Assembly (NCBI RefSeq): GCF_026914185.1
Contig: NC_070559.1
Location: 5,873,501 to 5,937,500, forward strand
DNA length: 64,000 nt
DNA from: Puccinia triticina
Lineage: Eukaryota; Basidiomycota; Pucciniomycetes; Pucciniales; Pucciniaceae
Direction: 5' to 3'
Part shown: positions 35,300 to 46,257 of the stretch, one piece after another
How positions within the stretch are numbered: the first letter of the stretch is position 1
Layout: each line of letters opens with the position of its first letter
The notes under the pieces: generated by a model
The model's input: only the letters and a program-made list of their open reading frames with translations
What the model was told of the DNA's origin: nothing
The model's database searches: none
Position numbers and translations under genes: made by a program

Positions 35300-38110
35300 C
35301 TTGCAGGCGATGTTTGCTGTGCGATTGTGAGTTTGGAAGAATGTAGCGGTGTGAAGAGACGGAGCGACAAAGGGCGAAGCGTAAACTTGGTCGTTGGTAC
35401 TGTTGTGCCTCAGGACCGAGTTGATAGCTGACTTGAAGCTGTAACAGAGTGGCGAGGGTCAAGTCCGAGATGATGGATGTCGAGAACAGGTGAAAGGTTT
35501 CTTGTGAGAGTGCAGTTGAACTGAGATACGTAGGTGTGTTGGTGCATGGACCTGAACGTCGTTAGCAAATCAAATTAGTGAGACGAGGGTATAATTCAAG
35601 CGCGGAGGACCATCCAGATGGAGGTTAGGAGAAGCAAGACGGCTGAGGCCTCGGAAGACGGGATGGCCGAAGGTGGACTGAATCTAGCCAGCACGGAACG
35701 GCTGAGCAACAGCAACAGCAACGGGCAAGGTTGAATAGATGGTAGATGATGAGAGTGTACTGGGTATGACTATATGGAAAAGAAATCGGCTACATAAATG
35801 AATATAGGGGAAACACAGTCTCCGAAGATGCGAGATGAGGGGGGACAGGTTCAAGGGGAGCGAGTCGACGAGAGAGTCGGGGAAGGCGAAAGATGAGGAA
35901 ATGATTGAACCCCCCTCCCCGCGCAGGAATGGAGGAAAAGGTCTTCCACGGCCTCTATGTACTCCCGGTCTTGGACTATCCTCTTCATCAATCCTACACC
36001 CGTGCCCGGATACGTACAGCCATGAACAGCCGACTGCACCAACACCAAGACCCACGACCACCAAGAGTTGTAGTGCTTCAAAGACCAAGGCAAGAAGGTG
36101 GTGTCGCGAAGAGAGCAGTTGGGAGTCGGGACTGGTACTCTGTATAAATGTGTATGCAGCAGCAGCAGCAGCAGCAACAACAGTACTCTATGTATACTTT
36201 TGGTAGCTTTTGGTTTCAGAGCAAGGACTCAGATGATTGGAGACCAGACACTTGCTCTTCTCGAATGCTGGCCAGTCTGTCGTTGGCGCTCGGGTTCGGA
36301 GTATACTTCGTTGATAGAGTCACTCCGCCTGAGGACAGCCAGTTCCGCGAGGCCCAAATTGGAGGACACGGTTTTATTGAGGTAACTAGGAGCATCAAAT
36401 ACGAGAGCAAGACCTTTCTCGGCAAGCCATGATATTCGGCCGGGCTACCAGTTGCCGACTCCAGCCACCATGGCGGTCATCAATGAATTTGCCAATATGT
36501 GCGGCTAGCTGATGAGTGCGCTCGTTTTAACAAGAACGGGGCAGGGGAGTATGATGTATGTGTGTGATCAAATGCACGAGAATCAAGGGGGGTGGAAGGG
36601 GGGAGCCTTGCAAGGGAGGCTTGAGACGTGTTTGTGCCGGTCTGATATAAAGAGGCACGGGAGGTTCGAGCTGGAGGGCTCAAGTCGAGTGGACAAGCAA
36701 AAAGCATCTTGGATGGATGGAATGGAATTTGAGGAGGAAGCAAACGGGAGCGAGGCACACCTATCACTAGCTTCGCCAATCAGATTTGCTTGATCAGGAG
36801 TTCCCTGGAAGCACAACGAGTCCCCAAGGGATGCGAAAGAGGAGAGCGAGCTGAATGTGATGGTTGGGTGAGGCGGATGACAATAGTATTATTTCGATGC
36901 TGACGGATGGTTGGTGGGGTGTTGGGCTGGAGTGGTGGTTCAAAATGATGTCGAAAGTGTTCGGAGATCGAATTCATCAAACTCCTTGGCGGGGGACCAC
37001 CAGCGAGGGAAGTTGGACGAAGGAGAGCCGAGAGCGGGCGACGAGGGAAGGGGAGGTGAGCTTCAAATTCCTGGATACATACCCTGAGCCACACAAATCC
37101 CTATGCAGCTCGCCAGCCTGGCAGCCCACACTACAAACTCTTGACGATTGTAGCATTTAGTATAGTTGATCAACTAAGGATGGGGAAAACACGCAGAGAT
37201 GTGACCTGCTCAAGAGGAGTGTCACGTACCAAGTCAGCTTCAGCTTGTTGCGCCCCTCAAGGACCGGACACTGTTCTACATGTGTTCAGGAATCTGAACT
37301 CTTTTTCCTCTTTGCGCCTTCGCTCGTTGATCAAGGTCCAGCTGGATACGAACCGGGGGATAGTCGGGTGGGCAAAAAGGCAGTTGCTACGGCCGTTGTC
37401 GGGATCAACCGTCCGGTGGGGGGAGAGCAATCCTGTGGGAAAAGCAAACCGATCATGCGGAGGCCGGGAACACTCTTGACTGCCATCTTCGGCAGCCCAT
37501 TGAGATCCAAGCTCAACCTGCTCTCGTTTTGGTGCTCGACAGGATCACTTGCTTCATTAAACCCGACTCAGCCATGTTTTTTGGTCAACCTCTGGTGCAA
37601 GTCTCAACTCAACGCACGAAGTCGCTCACTGGATCTGTGTGCTGCTTCCATCTTCGTGCATTGTTGTGAGACGTCTGAGACGACCTCTTGAGTCCTACGC
37701 CCTGGCCATCATTGACCTTCAGCTTCATTAGCAAACTTGGACTCATTTTTGTGGCCAAAAACGCTGGGCCGGCTGGCAGATGTAAGAAGTATACCAACAG
37801 ACTTTAAGGTTATCCAAAAGTCGTGGTTTATGTAAATATGCACTTGATCCTATTCGGCCTTGGAAACCCACTACATAATATGTACAAACTCTGCCTGCAA
37901 ACCTGCCACCAGGATGTCCTTAACCAAGACAGGTTAGCTGGCAGAAAAAACACCCTTCTTTAAATACATCAGCACCAACTTGCACACATTGCACAAGAAT
38001 TGAACAAACGCCAATGAACTGGGCCCTTTGGTGTGGGCTTTTCCATCAGGGAAAGCTCCAGTGGAATTAACCACTTGACATTTGCAAATCTGCCAATGAC
38101 AATAGCTTCA
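35300..38110. other. Long intergenic region, no supported gene
   Basis: About 2.8 kb upstream of the Snt2-like gene. A (CAG)n/CAA microsatellite lies at about 36155-36183. Frames of 80-150 codons occur on both strands with no consistent exon structure or recognised motif, and I do not support any as a gene. The proximal few hundred bases should include the Snt2-like promoter. Confidence 0.4.
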
Positions 38111-38497
38111 GGCCCCGTTTGGCACCAATATAAATATAGGTGATATAATCACCAATTAATTCAATAAAAAATACAAAATTCAATATAAAGCCTCCAAATT
38201 TTTTTTGTAGGCAACCTACAGTGCTGCTCTCTTCAAGTGATAACTTGGATTCAACTGATTCAGTCATCTTTGGCACCATAATGCCATTATATCACTTTTG
38301 ACCAATATGAAGCGATATAATGGTATGATGGTGCTGAAGATTTCTGAATCAGTTGAATCCAAGTTATCAGTTGAAGAGAACAGCACTGTAGGTTGCCTAC
38401 AAAAAAAAATTTGGAGGCTGTATGTTGAATTTTGTATTTTTTATTGAATTAATTGGTGATTATATCACCTATATTTATGTTGGTGCCAAACAGGGCC
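38111..38497. mobile_element. Foldback MITE family A, copy 1 (387 bp)
   Basis: A near-perfect palindrome. The left arm starts GGCCCCGTTTGGCACC and runs through AATATAAATATAGGTGATAT. The right arm is its reverse complement, ending CCAAACAGGGCC. Arms are about 180 bp around a short centre near 38290-38300. A second copy lies at 38892-39275. No coding capacity. Confidence 0.85.
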
Positions 38498-38567
38498 AGT
38501 CTCTGTGGAACATCTTCAAAACATCCTGAATGATAGTAGCACTATTTGTTTAATTGTGAATTTCTAA

Positions 38568-38723
38568 GGCCCTGTTTGTCGGTGGTATGTATATCACAAG
38601 CAAAATAGTTTATTTTTTGCATGACATCCTGTGGGACACCTGACCAAGTCCATCCAAACTTCATCAGGTGTCACACAAATCTACATCATTACACTTGCCA
38701 TTGTACTGCTGAGAAATGGGGCC
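38568..38723. mobile_element. Harbinger-type MITE family B, copy 1 (156 bp)
   Basis: Ends GGCCCTGTTTGTC and (reverse) GGCCCCATTTCTC, flanked by TAA at 38565-38567 and 38724-38726. Contains CATGACATCCTG and GGTGTCAC segments shared with copy 2 at 39372-39526. The TAA duplication fits PIF/Harbinger elements. Confidence 0.75.
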
Positions 38724-38891
38724 TAACAACACCAAATTTATGGCAATAGCAAGGAGGGCCAGAACAAAGGGTAGTTACTTTATCAGACACTTTTTCATTT
38801 CATCTGCAACTATAAGTTTGGCATCAAATAATGATTTTCTTCAGCTAGACAAAAGAGAAAGCACATTTTTTTTCTCTTGAGATTGGACTAA

Positions 38892-39275
38892 GGCCCCGTT
38901 TGGAGGCAATATAAATATAGGTGATATAATCATTGGTTAATTCAATGAAAACTACAAAATTCAACATAAAGCCTCCAAATATTTTTTCTAAGCAACCTAC
39001 AATACTGGTCTCTTCAATTATGAAGTCAGATTCAACTGATTCCGCCATATTCAGTACTGTAGTACCATTATATCACTGTTGACCAAAACAAAGCAATATA
39101 ATGGTATTATGGTGCTGAAGATGGCTGAATCAGTTAAATCTGACTTCATAGTTGATGAGACCAGTACTGTAGGTTTCCTACAAAAAAAATTGGATTCTTT
39201 ATGTTGAGTTTTGTATTTTTTATTGAATTTACAAATTATTATATCACCTATATTTATATTGGCTCCAAACGGGGC
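38892..39275. mobile_element. Foldback MITE family A, copy 2
   Basis: Same palindrome as 38111-38497, with GGCCCCGTTTGGAGGC at the left end and a matching right end CCAAACGGGGC. The copies differ by scattered substitutions and small indels. The central bases (TGTTGACCAAAACAAAGC) resemble those of copy 1. Confidence 0.85.
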
Positions 39276-39371
39276 AGTATATATTTTTCATTTTGATCCA
39301 GTCAATCATTACCAATCATTGATTACATGTCCAATTTTTGGTTACTGTAGTGTAACTGCAGAGTAAAGTAA

Positions 39372-39526
39372 GGCCCATTTGTTAGTGATATATTGCAAGC
39401 ATAATAGTGCAACTTTTCCATGACATCCTGCATGACACCCAATCAAGTCAACCAAAAATTGATCAGGTGCCACAAGAATTTGCATTAATTTATGACACTT
39501 GCCAGATATCACTGACAAACAAGGCC
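39372..39526. mobile_element. Harbinger-type MITE family B, copy 2 (155 bp)
   Basis: TIRs GGCCCATTTGTTAGTGATAT and (reverse) GGCCTTGTTTGTCAGTGATA, flanked by TAA at 39369-39371 and 39527-39529. Shares the internal CATGACATCCTG segment with copy 1. Confidence 0.8.
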
Positions 39527-39914
39527 TAACTGTTTTTTGCTCTTGTTTATCCCCACAAAGCTTTTTTTGAGATGCTAAAACAAAGTCCAGCTATGATGCT
39601 TAGGCCCCGTTGTGCATGATAAATGGGCCAATTTATCACATTCAACCCACAGTTTGCCCCCTGTCTCCACCAAAATGTTTGAACCCCCGGGGGTCACGAC
39701 ACACGTTGTGGTGGTCAAACTGGTACAGGGCCTCAAGATCAAGATTTCTACTCTCAAGAGCGCTACGGTGCGCAGGAACTCTTTTCTTCCTATGTAGTGT
39801 TGTCCTCTCATCTCTTTCTTTCCCCCTTCTTTTTTTTTCTTTCTTTCTTTTCTTTCTTTGTCTTTTTTTTTTTTTTTGTTTCTTCTTTGCGCGTGTTGGA
39901 TGGTTGGTTTTCTT

Positions 39915-40162
39915 CACTGCAAAAAAAACTGTGTCAACTGTGAGCAGTTGACATGTGGTAACTCTGAGGAAGCTTGTGGTGTTACACCAGCCTTACCCAA
40001 GGTTTGACTCAACCAAAGCTTCAATGCACAGTCACTGTGCACCTTGCACAGTGACTGTGCCAACAAAGGCACTTGTGCATTCAGGTGGAGTTACAATGGT
40101 AGCTTGGCTTGAGTATCCTGCATGTCAACTGCAAGCAGTTGACCAATTTTTTTTTTGCAGTG
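39915..40162. mobile_element. MITE with CACTGCAAAAAA ends (248 bp)
   Basis: Left end CACTGCAAAAAAAACTG then GTCAACTG...CAGTTGACATG. The right end is the inverse, finishing TTTTTTTTTGCAGTG. A second palindrome (GCACAGTCACTGTGC) lies inside. CTT flanks both sides, so a 3-bp duplication is possible. A related fragment with TTTTTTTTTGTAGTG lies at about 44360-44375. Confidence 0.75.
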
Positions 40163-41082
40163 CTTCCTCTTTTTGTTGTTGGTGTTGGGTTTTGTTTTCC
40201 TTGTTTGCTGTGTGTGCGCATGTGCGGGGGTGTGATGATGGGTCCGCAGTGCGCGACGCCTCCCGGAGTCTGAGTTCGCCCACAAACTCAGAGGAAGGGG
40301 GGCATGGAACCTAGCTGATCCCATTAGGAATCCATCAGAAGTTTATTGCTCATTACCCGGCGCCCTCCAAAGCGCTATCCTGAATCTTATTGATCCCCCA
40401 GAGTCTCTTCCCCCTCAAACAACAAGCCGCCGACGCGCGCTCAACGCCGTCTTAAAATCTTCCCCCCCCCCCAAACCTCATTGCTTAACTAATCCTCATT
40501 GCTCATCCCAACCATCACCCCGGAGGGCACACAGTTTCTGTTCCCCCATTCCCCTCCAACAACTGCCTACCGCCTAGCACTGTAGGAGTTCCACAACGTG
40601 TGATAATGTCAGCGGGTGTGTTGCCAAGACTGACGTCTTCTAGAGGTACATGCTGCAAGGTGCAGGGTGATAACACTATAATCAGTGGTGAAAATGATAA
40701 CAGACAAAAATACAGAGGGGCCTAGAATATCTAGGGGTGGTTATGGTGCCCTCTGTAACGGTTTCAACACTTCAACAAGATCCAGGCCCCCGCTACTCAG
40801 AAACTCCACTACCCCTGCAGTTCAATCTAGCACTGCTTAACACATTGTTGCTTACACATCCAATCACCATTGGAGGCAATACCACAAATGATCATAAGCA
40901 TACATCTACTGTATTCAACTGCAACATAGCAATGTGTACTTAGCTCACACTGCCAGCAAACAGGTGACGTAAACCGGATTTTGTTGCGCTGACAAAATCC
41001 AAACTCGCGCCCCGGGAGTGTCGTCACCTGTTGTGGATTTCGTCACATGCCATTCTCAGTGGCAGGTGCAAGAGAGCACACT
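40163..41082. other. Intergenic, no supported gene
   Basis: No gene is seen. Contains a run of C at about 40464-40472 and simple low-complexity stretches. Confidence 0.4.
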
Positions 41083-41362
41083 CCCTCAATGGCCGGTGCT
41101 AACCGGTCATCAAGGGGACATACACACCTAGCTCCCTTGATGGCCCGTCTGTAACGGCCATCAAGAGGAACACCCTACACCCTCTTGATGGCTGGTCAGT
41201 ACCAGCCAGCAAGAGTAAAGCACTATTTATACTCTTGATGGCCGCTACTGACCGGCCATCAAGAGGTGATACACATACCCCTTGATGGCCTGTCATTACA
41301 CCGGCCATCAAGACAAAAACACTAAACTCTTGATGGCCTGTACTGGCCGGTCATCAAGAGCA
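41083..41362. repeat. Array of six short hairpins with related stems
   Basis: Six successive imperfect palindromes with stems like CTCTTGATGGCCGGT paired to ACCGGCCATCAAGAG, at about 41083, 41131, 41180, 41231, 41277 and 41323. The period is about 47-50 bp, with 10-15 bp of differing sequence between hairpins. Stem changes are often matched on the other arm. Related stems (CTCAATGACCGG) occur at 43.2, 43.9 and 52.7 kb. No protein is encoded and I know no family name. Confidence 0.85.
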
Positions 41363-41676
41363 AGAATCTCTTGGTGATGTGTATACAGTGGGAGCACTAT
41401 GCTTCAACCAGGATTGGAACCAAGGACGGGTAATGGCACTAGGCACTTTTTATATTGATGCCAACAAGAATGTGTTAGATTTTTAATTGCACTTGTAAGG
41501 GTAATGATATGAAATTGTAGGTAGTATATAATCTGGTGTGATGAGGAGTGATATGGTATGATGTGGGGGGAGTTGCCAGCCTGAGGAACAAATGGCTGGA
41601 GAGAGGCCTCCTTTTATACCTGTGGGTGAGGGATCTTAGCTCCAGGGGAACAGGATTTGGTGGGCTAAATAGCTAA

Positions 41677-42797
41677 CACCAGGGGAGATATGTTCCCACT
41701 CCCCAGGGAGTGCCTTACCGTAACTTTTTTCCATAACTGTGCTGGAGGCCTTTGGTAAAGATATATTGAACAGGTATGAACAAGACTGGAAGTCAGCTTG
41801 AAATCAGTTGGAAATAATCCTGAAATAAACCATAACTCGCCAAGGAATAATCCAGAACTCATCTGGAATTCATCCAGAACTTATCTGGAATTCATCCAGA
41901 ACTCATCCAAAATATAGGCCTTTCTTGGCTCCATGACCAGTGTGTCCTTTTCATGGGGATGTGAAAGGCGCAGTATGTCATATTGTCCCCCTCATGTACT
42001 TGCGTACATCAGGGGGACAATTGTTGTCTCAACACAAAGTTTTTACTTTTCATGTGGCTGTGAAAGGCCCACCCTGTGATATTTCCACCTCAATGTACGC
42101 GCGTACATTAGGGTGACTATTAGCAAAGTGCAAAGAAGTTCACTTGCATGTGCACATGTGGATTTTGAAAAGCAAAAAAAAAAACAAAAAATCACACAAT
42201 CATTTTTGTGAAGAGGCCAGGATATGTGGCCAAACTGGGGTGGCACTGCAATCCAACCTTGACTTACCTCAGACTTTCACCCCAATACAATAGTTTATCA
42301 CCATTTTTTTAGCCAAATTCAAATTAATTACAGCATTTCCAAGAAAATGGGGTTCACTAATTTTACTGCAACATTACCACATTCCAAAATTCTAAACTCA
42401 ATAATACCAAGTTGACTTTTACTTTAATTTTGTACATGAGGGCATATAATGTGAATGACAAGAAACTCATTTTTTTACAGGAATTACATTCAAGAATGGC
42501 AATTTTGCTTTCCTATCCTTTGACATCATCAAACAGGAGCAATTGATGAGTTGGACTTGGGTGAAATATTATTTCATCATATTTTTTCCTCTAGTTGTAC
42601 CTAGAAAACAAAAGAATTCTACACACCATTGTGTTGACTCCCAAATCAATTCTGACTGACTTTTGACTCACTTCTGCATCCACTTCAATTCATTTAGGGA
42701 TGAGTTACTGATGCACATCAGGCTCAAATCCAACCAAAACTCACATCAAATTCAGCTCTGGCACTCTCTGGGGAGTGGGAACATATCTCCCCTGGTG
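41677..42797. mobile_element. Harbinger-type non-autonomous element, 1121 bp
   Basis: TIRs of about 38 bp begin CACCAGGGGAGATATGTTCC at both ends with a single mismatch. They are flanked by TAA (41674-41676 and 42798-42800). The interior holds GTACGCGCGTACATT-type palindromes and imperfect repeats of TCCAGAACTCATCTGGAAT near 41860. No transposase is visible. A related end (CTGGCACTCTCTAGAGAGTG) lies at 62890. Confidence 0.8.
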
Positions 42798-43187
42798 TAA
42801 TGGGGTACATCCCTACAACATATAGTTTGACAGGAGCACAGCCTCAAAGGGACCTACCCTAAATAAACAGGGTGCTACCTACAACAGAAAGGGTACAACC
42901 CCGCAGGATATTATAAATACAAGCAAATATTATGCATATTCATTATGCATATGTAATACAAAGTGAGCTTGAAGAACAACAAGCAAGAGAAACATTCTCC
43001 GTGACAGGTTGAAATCTGTGTAACTCCTAATTAACCGGTGGAGATAGAGGGGTCATTCCAGTGGGGGACTATAGGTTATTTTGTGTGAGAAGTCCATTTA
43101 TGGGGTTAATTTTAAAATATATTTTATTTATCAAGAAGAAAAGGAAATTTTTATATTTCTCTGCATAGAAAAACAGGAATAAATACC

Positions 43188-43368
43188 ACACCGGTCATTG
43201 AGTGGATCTTGTACCTGGGCTGTGACCAACTTGATGACTGGTGTTTGCCGGTAATCAAGTGGGTTGTGTACCTACTTGCTGACCAATTTGTTCCGGTCAT
43301 CGAGTGGATTTTGTACCCACTCAATGACCGGACTGGGTGGTGTACCCACTCCATGACCGGTGTGTTCC
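43188..43368. repeat. Hairpin-array repeat, left part
   Basis: Repeated stems CCGGTCATTGAGTGG and CCACTCAATGACCGG with GTACC-containing spacers. It continues at 43851 on the other side of a solo LTR. Confidence 0.75.
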
Positions 43369-43850
43369 TGTCAGCCTCGAGCGTGTTGAGGATGTACCTC
43401 AAAACACGCCATAAGGCCGCAAAAGACCTATGCAAGAGCCATAGCGCTAAAACGGGAATTAGCTATTCCCGTTAGAGAAGAGAGCTTCTTCATTGAGATA
43501 TCTAACCGAGCAAGACGCGTCGGTTAGAGATCACTTAAAGGAGGAACCTCCTTGGCTGGGAGATTCCAGAGTTCATTTTTTAGAGGATACTCTCGGAATT
43601 AAAACTCTACCAAGCCCAAGCTATTATGACTCTCGTCGTGATTGGGGCTTTTCTCTAGTTATATTCCCTTCTTTCTCCCTTCTCCCTTTCCCCCTTTTCC
43701 TCTCTCTTCATCGCTTCATCTCATCTTCCTCCGCGTTGTATCCTTTCCTCCCTTATTCGCCTCTTACACCAGTATCCTTGTATTCCTTATTCTCTGTCTA
43801 CGTCAGTTTCAGCATTCAGAGGTTAGTTACTTTAGAGACTACCCCTGACA
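43369..43850. mobile_element. Solo LTR, 482 bp
   Basis: Starts TGTCAG and ends CTGACA, as an LTR should. It sits within the hairpin repeat and is flanked by GTTCC on the left and GTTCT on the right (GTTC shared). The interior has a pyrimidine-rich tract (about 43670-43760) typical of LTRs and no internal domain. The most likely origin is LTR-LTR recombination of a lost element. A frame across it at 43493-43888 is not a gene. Confidence 0.65.
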
Positions 43851-44010
43851 GTTCTGGTCATCAAGTGGGTTTTGTACCCTCTCAATGACTGGAACAAACC
43901 AGTCATTGAGTGGGTTGTGTACTCACTCAATGACCGGACATTGAGTGGGCTGAGACCCACTTGAGACTGGTGTGTGCTGGTCATCAAGAGGCTTGTGTAT
44001 GTATAAACCT
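43851..44010. repeat. Hairpin-array repeat, right part
   Basis: Continuation of the array interrupted at 43369. Stems GGTCATCAAGTGGG, CTCAATGACTGG and CAGTCATTGAGTGGG alternate with GTACTC or GTACCC spacers. Confidence 0.75.
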
Positions 44011-44387
44011 CTCAAATGGCCATTGTTGTCTTGTTGTTGGTCAGGAGGGATTCCTCATGGTTGACAGGTGTATGTTGTTGTTGGCCAGGAGGGACTGCTC
44101 CCGCTGGTACCAAGTCAAAATTGATGGCCTCTTGGCTGGGAGGGGCACTTCCAAGGGGTGGCACAGTCTGTTGTCCAGGCTGAGTGTCTGAGGACACCTG
44201 GAGGCACACTAGTACTGCTCAAAATTGAGCACTGAGCTGTGCCTTGTGGCTTAGCACCAGGCCATGATGAGCTAGGCTGGAAGCACCCTGGAAGAACCCA
44301 GGTACCAATCAAAGTACTAGCATGGTAACTGCATGTCAACTGAAATTGGTTTCTTGAGTTTTTTTTTGTAGTGGAATGAAAAAAAAA

Positions 44388-44772
44388 ATCTCCCAGATGG
44401 TTCACTTTCAGTGTATAAACTGTGTAAAAATGGGAATTTACTCCTGATCAATTATAATTTGTATTGAGATATGCTCATTGCACTGGTTGTGATATGGCTA
44501 ACAATGGTTTTTGAATTTTTCTATAACTTTAATGTTTCAATGTTGACTTCAAATGGGGAGATCAAAAAATCAATTCCTCAAACAGACCTAATCTTTGATG
44601 CTTTGTTCTTCCAAATCCAAAAGAATTTCAGCCTTGAAGACTTGTGCTGAAGCTGTGTGGATAGAAGCAAGCTCAAAAAACATTCACTTTACAATACTAT
44701 GTAGTATGACACAGATGATTTTTGACCTTGTTTCTCTCCACATAGCCTCATTAGGAGTTTTCTAGGGTTTTA
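44388..44772. repeat. Segment 1 of dispersed duplication (matches 53735-54120)
   Basis: About 385 bp aligns to 53735-54120 at roughly 85% by eye, including TTGTATTGAGATATGCTCAT and GACTTGTGCTGAAGCTGTGT. It is the first of three pieces (with 50431-50845 and 52130-52675) that are contiguous in the copy at 53735-55075. Confidence 0.8.
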
Positions 44773-45511
44773 TACATATACTAGAGGCCAAGGCGGCTTC
44801 GCCGCTGCAGGGGATATATTAGGGCATTTTCAACCCCTCTCTCTCTCTCTTCTCAAATTCAATCTGTCAACTCCTCTCTCTCTCTTGGTTCCCCCTCCAA
44901 ACCACAGCCCATTAACAACCAATTGTGTGCCTAGTGCCAGGGTGAGGGGCCACAAAATGTAGACTGAAGATGAAGAAATTTGAATATTTGAGATTAAGGC
45001 CATGGGAAAGACTGATTCTTTGAGAGAAGAGTTTTGAAACCAAGAATGATTTTATTCCTAGCGCAGTAGAAGAATTGGCATTCCTCTTGTTTAATGCTGT
45101 GGAACTTGTAGGGTGTAAGAGCTGGAAGCTCTCCCCTGGGCTAGGCACTGGCACTCAGGAGAGACAACAGTCTTGAGGGATTCTGATGCCAATTTTGGGG
45201 ATCTTTATTGCACCTAGCTCAGAGAGACATGTCAGTAGGGGGTCGGTCTCTGCTATATAGATCAGATTGGGAGAGATTAAGGGGAAAGGAACAAAAGAGA
45301 GAAGGGGAAGGTGAGATGGCTTACCTCGCTCAGAGAGACATGTCAGTAGGGTGTCGGTCTCTGCTGAGCTAGGAATAAGAGAAACAACAGCTATATGGGT
45401 TTGAGTTGGGCTTGTGACAGGTGCGTGGTGCAGGCGGGCTTTACATAGGGTGAACCCTTGATCTTGAACTCTGTGAGTCCATGTCTTTAATCAACTTTGA
45501 TAAACAGACAG
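44773..45511. other. Non-coding insert sequence with short direct repeat
   Basis: No gene. CTCAGAGAGACATGTCAGTA followed by GGGGTCGGTCTCTGCT occurs at about 45218 and again, slightly changed, at about 45330. CT-rich microsatellites lie at 44840-44885. Confidence 0.5.
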
Positions 45512-46257
45512 ACTTACTTTGCGTGCTGTGGAAAACTCTTTGTGCACTGTGCAGTGCACCCATTTCCATGCACTTGGCGCACTGCGGGTGGGGAAGCAAA
45601 ACTTATTTTTTTGACGAATCAATAGAAAGCCCTTTTATTCTCCTCTGTGAATTTTTTGGGAGTTTTTTGCAGCTTCTTTGTATGCTGTAAAACCCCATTG
45701 AGAAACCAAACAAGTACAGTCATTTGGGGACCTGGAGTTCATCTTTCTGCAAGACAAAAATTCCAAATAATTTATTGAATCATGGTAAACATATATTTAA
45801 CTGTTTCAGAACTTTTTGGCCACTTTGTGTAAGAATGAGGCTTTCAAAATTTAGGAAATTGCAACACACTGGTGCACTATAACAGCTTTCATGTGAAATC
45901 TCCTCATTGTTCAAAGCCTCATTCTTGATCAAAGTGTCCAAAAAGTTCTGAAACAGTTAAATACATATTGCACATGATTAAAAAAATATTTTGGAATTTT
46001 TGCCATGCAGGAACATGAATTCCAGGTCCCCAAATGAATGTAATTGTTTTGCTTCTCAATGGGATTTTACAGCATACAAGGAAGCTTCAAAAAACTCCCA
46101 AAAAATTCCCAGAGGACAATAAAAGAGCTTTCTAATCTATTGATTCGTCAAAAAAAATCTTGCAAATTTTGCTTCCTTCACCCGCAGTGCGCAAAGTGTT
46201 TGGAAATGGGTGCACTTCACAGTGAGCAAAGAGTTTTCCGCAGCGCGCGAAGTAAGT
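45512..46257. mobile_element. Large foldback element, 746 bp
   Basis: Two inverted arms of about 360 bp. The left starts ACTTACTTTGCGTGCTG and includes GGAAAACTCTTTGTGCACTG. The right is its imperfect reverse complement, ending CGCGCGAAGTAAGT. Only a short unique centre lies near 45870-45890. A truncated relative with the same terminus (CTACTTTGCGCAGCAG on the minus strand) ends at about 53227. No target duplication was found. Confidence 0.8.

Noticed and set aside
37141..37691. Gene with 112- and 148-codon overlapping frames
   Set aside because: No domain, no consistent splice structure, and frames overlap in conflicting registers.
41083..41362. CRISPR-like array (palindromic repeats with spacers)
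   Set aside because: The genome is clearly eukaryotic, the repeats vary between units, spacers are 10-15 bp and no cas genes exist. Treated as a hairpin satellite.
41405..41490. tRNA or tRNA-derived SINE on the minus strand (GGTTCCAATCC box-B-like)
   Set aside because: No matching A box, acceptor stem or anticodon arm at the right spacing.
43493..43888. 131-codon plus-strand gene
   Set aside because: Lies within the solo LTR and runs into the hairpin repeat; Ser/Pro/Leu composition follows the pyrimidine tract.
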